Shown: positions 4,942-10,286 of the stretch, one piece after another | Layout: each line of letters starts with the position of its first letter | Position numbering within the stretch: position 1 is the stretch's first letter | DNA from: an uncultured Desulfobulbaceae bacterium | GTDB lineage: Bacteria; Desulfobacterota; Desulfobulbia; Desulfobulbales; Desulfobulbaceae | Direction: 5' to 3' | Length of the DNA: 10,286 nucleotides | Assembly (NCBI GenBank): GCA_945787305.1 | Contig: CALZIH010000071.1 | Span: 1 to 10,286 of the forward strand | The notes under the pieces: model-generated | Database searches by the model: none | The model's input: the letters and a program-made list of their open reading frames with translations, nothing else | What the model was told of the DNA's origin: nothing | Made by a program: the position numbers and the translations under genes

Positions 4942-7431
4942 GTGAAGAGTTTGCAACAGCCGATTTCAGCCAAAAAAATTCTGCTGGTTGACAATAATAA
5001 AGTCATTCTACGACTTTTGTCCCACATGCTTGAGAACAAAGGGCATGAGGTGCAAACTGCTGAAAGCGGTTTTTCAGCACTCGAAGTACTCCAATCGTAC
5101 CGACCCGACATTATCTTTGTTGACCTCATCATGCCCAATATCAGCGGGGATGTTTTTTGTAGAATAGTCCGCCAAAGAGAAGAGTTTGACAACACCCTCC
5201 TCGTTATCCTTTCTGCTGTTGCTGCTGAAGAACAGGTCAATTTTATCGATTTCGGTGCCGATGCCTGCATTGCAAAAGGACCTGCAAAGGTTATGGAAAA
5301 GCATATCGACACCATTATGGATTCTATCCAAAGAGGCGATGTTTTTCCAATTTCCGAGGAAATACTCGGCGCCGAAGATGTGTATAAAAGAGAAATTACA
5401 GAGGAGTTGCTGGCACAAAAAAAACATTTTGAGATCACCCTGGAAAACATGGGTGCCGGTTTCCTCGAACTTACCTGGTCTGCGCACATTGTTTATGCCA
5501 ACGCAACCGCCCGTTTTATTTTAAACACTTCTGAAAGGGACCTTCTCTCCACCAACTTTCTTGATCATTTTGAAAAAGAGCAGCAGGAATATATCGGAGA
5601 CATGTTAAGTAAACTGCGTCGTGAACCGATTGAAATCGGGGAAGATCGCATGGTGGTAACGAACGGCAAATATATTCTAATAAAATTCGTTCCATTAATA
5701 GCAAAGGGACAGAAAACAATTATTACTTTAATTCATGATGTTACCCATCGGAAACGGACCGAATTAAAACTCCTTGAGAACCTCTCTCACCTTGAAGAAA
5801 CTGTTGCCCAGCGAACAAAGGCGTATAAGGAAGTCAACACCAGGTTACAGGAAGAAATAGCGGAGAGAACAAGAATTAATAATGAGCTGGAATCCGTAGC
5901 GCGACAATGGCGCACAACATTTGACACCATTCCCGACTTTATATCCGTGCACGATAAGGACATGAAGATTATTCGTGCAAACAAAGCGCTTGCAGCTTTT
6001 CTTGATAAAAGTCCTCAGGAACTGCTGCACCGAACATGCTATGAGGCCATGCACAACACAGACTGCCCCTGGCCGAATTGTCCACATAAGCTGGCGGTTG
6101 CACAGAAAGAAGTCGTTACCAAAGAGGTTGATGATGCACATATAGGACTCCCGTTACTCGTCACCTGTTCGCCCTGTTATAATGAGGACGGCAGCCTGAT
6201 AGGCACCGTCCATATTGCACGCGATATTTCCGAGCAAAAGAAAATAGAAGCAGAGCAAGAAGCGCTGATCAGGAAACTGCAGAATGCCTACCATATCATA
6301 AACGAAAGTCAGATTGTTGCCTGTCTCTGGCAAAACGCTGAAGGGTGGCCCCTGCAATTTGTCTCTGACAATGTAGAAGTATTAACCGGTTATGCAAAGG
6401 ATGATTTTCTTTCCAGGAAAATAGTTTACTCGCAGCTCATTCATATGGACGACCTTGAAAGGGTTCATGATGAAGTCGCTTTGTATAGCGGGCAGCAAGG
6501 TAAAACCAGTTTCAGCCATGAACCATATAGAATAATAACAAAGAATAATGAAACCAAATGGATTTCCGACCGGACAGAAATCAGAAGAGACCACAGTGGA
6601 AAAATAACCCATTATCAGGGCTTGATTGAAGACATTACCCAAAAAGTTCAATTGGAATTAAAAGAACAGGAGCTCCTTGTCAAAAAGGAACAAGTAAAAC
6701 ATCTTGAAAGTCTGAAAACAATGGCCGGAGCCATTGCCCATCGTTTCAACAACGCCATGACCGCAGTGCAAGGCAACCTGGATCTTATGACCATGACATT
6801 GCCCCAAGACTGTAAAGAATATCAAATGGCATCGGATGCAGTTTTGGCCGCCAAAGGGGCGTCTCAAATAGGATCCATGATGTTGACCTATATCGGTCAA
6901 CGTCCTCCTCGACTACAGCTTGAAAATCTGGTCGATATTGTCGGTGATGTTTTCGCTGAATATGACAATCGAATACAAACCATCAAACTGGAATTTGATC
7001 CGTCACCAGGATCACTCTATTGCTCCATGGATAAAGACCAGATTAAAGAAGTGATCGGCAGTGTACTGACTAATGCCATCGAATCCTTAAACGAGACGTC
7101 AGGAACAATCAAAGTAAGTTTTGGCACCGACTATTTCAATACCGCCGAATTACCCATCCCTTTTCAGGACAATTCCATGACCGACGGCTTTTATTCTTAT
7201 TGTCAGATAAAAGATACCGGACACGGTATCAAGCAGGAAGAACTTTCACGGATTTTCGAACCGTTTTTTACGACTCGATTTGTCGGCAGGGGGCTTGGAC
7301 TAGCTCTGACTGTAGGAATCATGAAGACACATCACGGTGCAATAACCGTTGAAAGTACGCCTGGCAAGGGAACGACTTTTAAAATTTTGTTTCCCTCAGC
7401 AACCCCGCAGAAAACAACCCCTGAGTCTTAA
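4942..7431 (+). CDS. soluble receiver-PAS-PAS-PAS hybrid sensor histidine kinase
   Basis: 829 residues with no membrane segment. An N-terminal receiver domain (about 12-130) has phospho-acceptor D61 (FVDLIMPN), S91 and K112; its acidic pocket reads D17-N18 where two acids are usual. Three PAS domains follow (about 165-270, 325-432 and 448-568), with a coiled coil at about 270-325 between the first two. The second PAS has cysteines C366, C375 and C380. The dimerisation/phospho-acceptor region has H600 in AHRFNN, with Arg at the next position instead of the common Asp/Glu. The ATPase domain has the N box (N711), DTGHGI (758-763), EPFFTT (773-778) and GRGLGLA (782-788). The receiver-first order suggests it is tuned by an upstream kinase and passes phosphate to a regulator encoded elsewhere. 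GTG 4942 sits only two bases after GGGAGG; TTG 4951 would have an 11-base gap, and either is possible. The signal is unknown. Confidence 0.93.
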   Translation: MKSLQQPISAKKILLVDNNKVILRLLSHMLENKGHEVQTAESGFSALEVLQSYRPDIIFVDLIMPNISGDVFCRIVRQREEFDNTLLVILSAVAAEEQVNFIDFGADACIAKGPAKVMEKHIDTIMDSIQRGDVFPISEEILGAEDVYKREITEELLAQKKHFEITLENMGAGFLELTWSAHIVYANATARFILNTSERDLLSTNFLDHFEKEQQEYIGDMLSKLRREPIEIGEDRMVVTNGKYILIKFVPLIAKGQKTIITLIHDVTHRKRTELKLLENLSHLEETVAQRTKAYKEVNTRLQEEIAERTRINNELESVARQWRTTFDTIPDFISVHDKDMKIIRANKALAAFLDKSPQELLHRTCYEAMHNTDCPWPNCPHKLAVAQKEVVTKEVDDAHIGLPLLVTCSPCYNEDGSLIGTVHIARDISEQKKIEAEQEALIRKLQNAYHIINESQIVACLWQNAEGWPLQFVSDNVEVLTGYAKDDFLSRKIVYSQLIHMDDLERVHDEVALYSGQQGKTSFSHEPYRIITKNNETKWISDRTEIRRDHSGKITHYQGLIEDITQKVQLELKEQELLVKKEQVKHLESLKTMAGAIAHRFNNAMTAVQGNLDLMTMTLPQDCKEYQMASDAVLAAKGASQIGSMMLTYIGQRPPRLQLENLVDIVGDVFAEYDNRIQTIKLEFDPSPGSLYCSMDKDQIKEVIGSVLTNAIESLNETSGTIKVSFGTDYFNTAELPIPFQDNSMTDGFYSYCQIKDTGHGIKQEELSRIFEPFFTTRFVGRGLGLALTVGIMKTHHGAITVESTPGKGTTFKILFPSATPQKTTPES

Positions 7432-7706
7432 ACAATGTTGCGATGGATGTCAGGCGTTAACCAGTGCTCATGAGCTGAAATACCAATTCGTATTCCGCCA
7501 CCTAGAGTAGGCTTCAATGCCATATCTGCTCTAGACACATTCGACTGCTTCTCTTCGATCTTTTTTGGTCCGCAATTTCTCTGAGGGCGGCACCCTCCCC
7601 GCTCGCCACACCTGTGCAATACGATCAGGTTCTGCCTAAACGCTTTTCTTTTTAAAAAAAGGAGGGAGGGGGTGGAGAGAGCAGGTATAGCTGGTGACCT
7701 GCGGGA
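7432..7706. other. 275-bp non-coding region between two convergent genes
   Basis: The kinase and the Sir2 gene converge on this region. It holds a clean stem-loop GAGGG-CGGCA-CCCTC (7583-7597), an A/T mirror run (7648-7660) and a purine tract with four G-runs (7661-7674). GCAGGT (7681-7686) also pairs with ACCTGC (7697-7702) just past the Sir2 stop. None is followed by the T-run of a standard intrinsic terminator. A 63-codon minus-strand frame here has only a TTG start and no recognisable residues, so I do not call it. Confidence 0.4.
7681..7702 (-). terminator. possible terminator hairpin after the Sir2 gene
   Basis: Four bases past the minus-strand stop codon, GCAGGT and ACCTGC form a perfect six-pair stem around a 10-base loop. 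The T-run on that strand is about 20 bases further on (complement of the A7 at 7654-7660), which is too far for a typical intrinsic terminator, hence the low confidence. Confidence 0.3.
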
Positions 7707-8453
7707 TTAATGAGTTGCTGCAACGCTGCCAATAAAGTCACCAAGTTTTTCATGAAAAACAAAGTCAGCCCCGGAATCCAAGGGCGTATCAGACTGGGTT
7801 AATATTGCCAGGATAGCCCCGTTTTGCTTGGCGATGAGTGGGAAAGAAGCGGCAGGCTGCACAACCAGGGTTGAACCGGCAGCGATCATCATGTCGCATG
7901 ACATGGCCAGGTCCTGGGCTCGTTCCAAATCTTCCAGGATCAGGCTTTGGCCAAAGGAAATCGTATTGGGTTTCAACAAGCCGGCGCATTTGGTGCAGCG
8001 AGGTGAACCATTATCCAGGTTGAGATCATCCAGAGTTTCATGGGCCGGGGTGATGTCATTGCACTCAAGACAGATTATTTCCAGGTTTGTACCGTGAAGG
8101 TTGACAAGCGCCTGTTGCGGAAGTCCACTTTTCTCATGCAGGCCATCAATATTCTGGGTGATCAACCCGAGAAGCTTCCCGCTGTCGTAAAGTTGTTTAA
8201 AAAACAAATGGGGTTTGCCTACCTTGGCGTCCCTGATTCCCTGCCAGAGGACTTTCTTCCGTTGCCAATAGAGCAGACGCTTACTCTCGTCAGCCAAAAA
8301 CTCCTCAAGGTAGACCGGCTGAAACCTATCCCAGATACCACCCTGGCTACGGTAGTCCGGTATCCCCGACTCCGTACTGATGCCGGCTCCGGTAAACCCG
8401 ACGATCTTCTTGCTCTTTGCAATTGCAGTTTTAAACCGCTCAATCCTATCCAT
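7707..8453 (-). CDS. Sir2-family NAD-dependent protein deacylase (sirtuin)
   Basis: Sirtuins remove acyl groups from lysines using NAD, giving nicotinamide and O-acyl-ADP-ribose. The 248-residue protein has the Rossmann-fold motif GAGISTESGIPDYRS (22-36), TQNIDGLH (99-106), catalytic H120 in LHGT, a zinc ribbon with C128/C131 and C153/C156, and GSTLVVQPAA (193-202). The first motif resembles class II sirtuins (SIRT4 group). YWQR (62-65) has the Y-x-x-R spacing that binds acidic acyl groups in SIRT5/CobB, but class II proteins also show it, so the acyl preference is open. Two usual positions differ: FGQS instead of FGE, and LTQSDTP where an Asn normally precedes the TP. An in-frame stop 15 bases upstream fixes the start near ATG 8453, though no ribosome-binding site is clear. 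It follows gmhB by 176 bases with a hairpin between, so it is probably a separate unit. Confidence 0.92.
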   Translation of the reverse strand: MDRIERFKTAIAKSKKIVGFTGAGISTESGIPDYRSQGGIWDRFQPVYLEEFLADESKRLLYWQRKKVLWQGIRDAKVGKPHLFFKQLYDSGKLLGLITQNIDGLHEKSGLPQQALVNLHGTNLEIICLECNDITPAHETLDDLNLDNGSPRCTKCAGLLKPNTISFGQSLILEDLERAQDLAMSCDMMIAAGSTLVVQPAASFPLIAKQNGAILAILTQSDTPLDSGADFVFHEKLGDFIGSVAATH

Positions 8454-8534
8454 AATTGGGCACAGTTAAGAAACCTATTCAAATACCCGGCACACCTGTT
8501 GTCCACCATTGGTGAAACGAGTTTACTTAGTTTT

Positions 8535-8569
8535 ACCTGAATCCGTGCCGAAAAACGGCTATTCCAGGT
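8535..8569. repeat. hairpin between gmhB and the Sir2 gene
   Basis: ACCTGAAT (8535-8542) pairs with ATTCCAGGT (8561-8569) with one bulged base, and GCCG (8547-8550) pairs with CGGC (8556-8559) around an A5 loop. It lies 60 bases past the gmhB stop. No T-run follows on either strand, so it could be an attenuator, a 3'-end structure or an imperfect terminator. Confidence 0.4.
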
Positions 8570-8629
8570 TTATGTAATTGATATTTTTCCACTGAAAAGA
8601 TCAAAGAGGCGATTGGGTGTCGACTCTCT

Positions 8630-9229
8630 TCAGCTTACCTCAGGCTCAATCTGACTGATGATCCAGGATACCGCAGCGGGCAGGTCGTTGGCGACATAAG
8701 CGGGTTGTACCTGTTGAGTGGGCCCGATATATTGCTGATCGCCCCGTCCATATCCAGATAGGACCAGGATAGGGGTCGCCCCTACCCGTTCGCCGCAGCG
8801 AAGATCCGACCAGCGGTCACCAACGACAAAGGATTGGTTCAGATCAAGATGCATTTCCTGGGCAGCCTGTTCCAACAAGCCGGTTTTTGGTTTACGGCAG
8901 GAGCAATTCTTGCGAAACCGCTCCTCTTTTGCCTCTGGATGGTGGGGACAGATGTATAATCCGTCGATATGTGCTCCTTCAGCAGCCAGCTGTTCCTCCA
9001 TTTTTTGGTGGACGGCAACAAGAAGTTCTTCGGGAAAATATCCACGCGCAAGTCCGGACTGGTTGGTCACCACCACCACGGGAATATCTTTTTCATTCAA
9101 CCTGCGAATTGCTGCCGCAGCTCCTGGAAGCAGGTGGAAGCGTGAGATATGATTGATATAGCCCATCTGCTCGTTGATGGTTCCGTCACGGTCAAGGAAG
9201 ACCGCCGGTTGTTTTGCTGCAGTATTCAT
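8630..9229 (-). CDS. gmhB: D-glycero-beta-D-manno-heptose 1,7-bisphosphate 7-phosphatase
   Basis: GmhB removes the 7-phosphate from D,D-heptose 1,7-bisphosphate, the third step towards ADP-heptose, the donor for the LPS inner core. It belongs to the HAD superfamily. The 199-residue protein shows motif I FLDRDGTI (D13 nucleophile, D15 acid/base), motif II TNQSG (55-59), the RKPK loop (112-115) and motif IV GDRWSD (137-142, D138 and D142 for Mg). The structural zinc site is complete: C94, H96, C109 and C111, with the same spacing as in E. coli GmhB. Its ATG at 9229 directly abuts the TAG of waaF with no spacer, which implies coupled translation; the only ribosome-site-like bases (AGAGAA) are inside waaF. 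A HisB-type histidinol phosphatase is a related alternative, but the LPS neighbour favours GmhB. The C-terminal 20 or so residues are variable and show no extra domain. Confidence 0.94.
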   Translation of the reverse strand: MNTAAKQPAVFLDRDGTINEQMGYINHISRFHLLPGAAAAIRRLNEKDIPVVVVTNQSGLARGYFPEELLVAVHQKMEEQLAAEGAHIDGLYICPHHPEAKEERFRKNCSCRKPKTGLLEQAAQEMHLDLNQSFVVGDRWSDLRCGERVGATPILVLSGYGRGDQQYIGPTQQVQPAYVANDLPAAVSWIISQIEPEVS

Positions 9230-10286
9230 CTAGTTCTCTTGCGAAAGTAATGCCTGAACGGAGGAGAAGACCTCTTCCGGCTGGATCTGCTCCATACATT
9301 GCAGATGGTTCTCCGGGCAGTGGGTTTTCTTACACGGGCTGCAGGTTATGGGTTTACGGATGATATGCGCATTATCGGAAAACGGTCCTGTAGCGATATG
9401 GTCGGTGGAACCGAAAATAGCAGCAGTTGGAGTCTGCAAAGCGGCAGCCACATGCATGAGGCCGGAATCATTGGTCACAAAGACGTCACAGCGGTCAATG
9501 TAGGCCATGGCTGTGGCGAGATCGGTTTTGCCCGTTAAATCAACCACACGACCAGGATCTTCAACAGTTGATGCAATGGTAGCCGCAGCTGAACGGTCCG
9601 CGTCTGTTCCGAAGACCAGCAGAATAGCATCACTCTTGTCACAAACAAGTCTTGCCAGTGCGGCAAATTTTTCAGCAGGCCATCGTTTGGCCGGGCCATA
9701 CGCCGCACCAGGATTCAGGCCGATAACGGGCACCTTGCCCATCTGCAAAAAAAAATCCTGCAGCCCACCATCGGCAGCTTCTATGGCTTGGGTGGGAAGA
9801 AAGAGCTCAAGCTGGTCACTACCAGGCGTAAGGCCGAGCCCGGCAAGCATCTCCTGATAATAGTACACCTGGTGCTTCAAACCGATTTCAGGGTGTTTTT
9901 TTACTCCATGCGTCAAGAGCAGTCCGCGGCCATCGGTGGTATAGCCGCCACGCGCTGGTATACGGGCAAGAGTGGTAATCAGGGCTGCTTCAAAGGCGTT
10001 CTGGAGAAGGATGGCGGCATCATATTTTTTTTCTCTCAACTCTGATGCCAGCTTCCATTTTCCCTGTATTCCCTGGTGTCGTCCGTTCTTGTCATAGACA
10101 AAAATATGATCCACCCTGGGGCTGGCCGCAAAAACGTCGCAGACCCAGGGCAGAGCGAGGAGGGTTATCTCAGCTTCCGGATAATTCTCACGGATGGAGC
10201 GGACTGCAGGCGTCGTCATGATGGCATCACCGATCCAGTTCGTTGAACGGACCAGTATCCTCTCGGGACGACGAGGAAAAACCCCC
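9230..10286 (-). CDS. waaF: ADP-heptose:LPS heptosyltransferase II (5' end cut by window edge)
   Basis: WaaF adds the second L,D-heptose from ADP-heptose to the LPS inner core at the cytoplasmic face of the inner membrane (GT family 9). An ATG at 10219 is internal: the frame stays open to the window edge and encodes PERILVRSTNWIGDAI just before it, the expected N-terminal substrate loop of the family, so the true start is within or just beyond the last bases. About 350 residues are present, close to full length. Other hallmarks are PGAAYGPAKRWP, the donor-site VTNDSGLMHVAAAL, FGSTDHIATGP and a cysteine cluster CSPCKKTHCPENHLQCM near the C-terminus, typical of this subgroup. WaaC (heptosyltransferase I) is the nearest alternative; the GPAKRWP motif points to WaaF. 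It is translationally joined to gmhB by a TAG-ATG junction, consistent with an LPS heptose operon continuing outside the window. Confidence 0.93.
   Translation of the reverse strand, partial: GVFPRRPERILVRSTNWIGDAIMTTPAVRSIRENYPEAEITLLALPWVCDVFAASPRVDHIFVYDKNGRHQGIQGKWKLASELREKKYDAAILLQNAFEAALITTLARIPARGGYTTDGRGLLLTHGVKKHPEIGLKHQVYYYQEMLAGLGLTPGSDQLELFLPTQAIEAADGGLQDFFLQMGKVPVIGLNPGAAYGPAKRWPAEKFAALARLVCDKSDAILLVFGTDADRSAAATIASTVEDPGRVVDLTGKTDLATAMAYIDRCDVFVTNDSGLMHVAAALQTPTAAIFGSTDHIATGPFSDNAHIIRKPITCSPCKKTHCPENHLQCMEQIQPEEVFSSVQALLSQEN

Noticed and set aside
4902..5489. 195-codon minus-strand frame, Ser-rich
   Set aside because: It is antisense to the receiver and first PAS region of the kinase; the Ser-rich composition is a complement artefact.
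7583..7597. GAGGG/CCCTC stem-loop as a terminator of the kinase gene
   Set aside because: It lies about 150 bases past the stop and has no T-run after it on the plus strand.
7428..7619. 63-codon minus-strand frame, possible gene remnant
   Set aside because: It has only a TTG start, no ribosome-binding site and no recognisable motif. It could be a decayed fragment, but nothing supports that.
8040..8540. 166-codon plus-strand frame
   Set aside because: It runs antisense to the well-supported sirtuin gene and has no family features.
1..10286. CRISPR array, tRNA/rRNA genes, prophage, toxin-antitoxin or defence island
   Set aside because: There are no regularly spaced repeats, cloverleaf sequences or hallmark proteins of these systems anywhere in the window.

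Overview
The window reads as chromosomal DNA from a Gram-negative bacterium, most likely a sulfate-reducer-type Desulfobacterota (Desulfobulbales-like). This is inferred from the heptose/LPS genes, the W-G-S propeller repeats, a Cys-rich zinc-ribbon protein, a multi-PAS AHRFNN-type histidine kinase and the overall protein flavour. No species can be named. No tRNA, rRNA, CRISPR array, transposase or phage gene is visible.

Layout, left to right. (1) 2-514, plus: the 3' end of a probably surface-exposed beta-propeller-like protein, followed by a non-coding stretch with a strong AT-rich hairpin. (2) 752-1419, minus: cutA, then a 71-residue protein with ten cysteines. A roughly 100-bp intergenic repeat (copy A) lies between them. 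(3) 1582-3984, plus: coaX (type III pantothenate kinase), ldcA (LD-carboxypeptidase, overlapping coaX by 23 bp) and an unrecognised protein with two N-terminal membrane segments. (4) 3985-4374: a 390-bp intergenic region holding copy B of the repeat and a candidate promoter. (5) 4375-4839, plus: a Fur-family regulator whose regulatory-site ligands match PerR rather than Fur. (6) 4942-7431, plus: a large soluble receiver-PAS-PAS-PAS-histidine kinase. (7) 7707-10286, minus: waaF and gmhB, with stop and start codons directly abutting, and further downstream a Sir2-type deacylase.

How the genes relate. waaF and gmhB belong to one pathway: ADP-heptose synthesis and its transfer to the LPS inner core. 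coaX and ldcA share an operon layout but serve different housekeeping routes (CoA synthesis; murein recycling); the membrane protein after them may be co-transcribed. perR and the kinase are signalling genes, each with its own upstream region. The rest are single housekeeping or stress genes.

I see no convincing novel multi-gene system. The best second-look items are the two diverged copies of one intergenic repeat family, the Cys-rich small protein, the PerR-type ligand set, the kinase's Arg next to its phospho-acceptor His and its Cys-rich PAS domain, and the unrecognised membrane protein downstream of ldcA.
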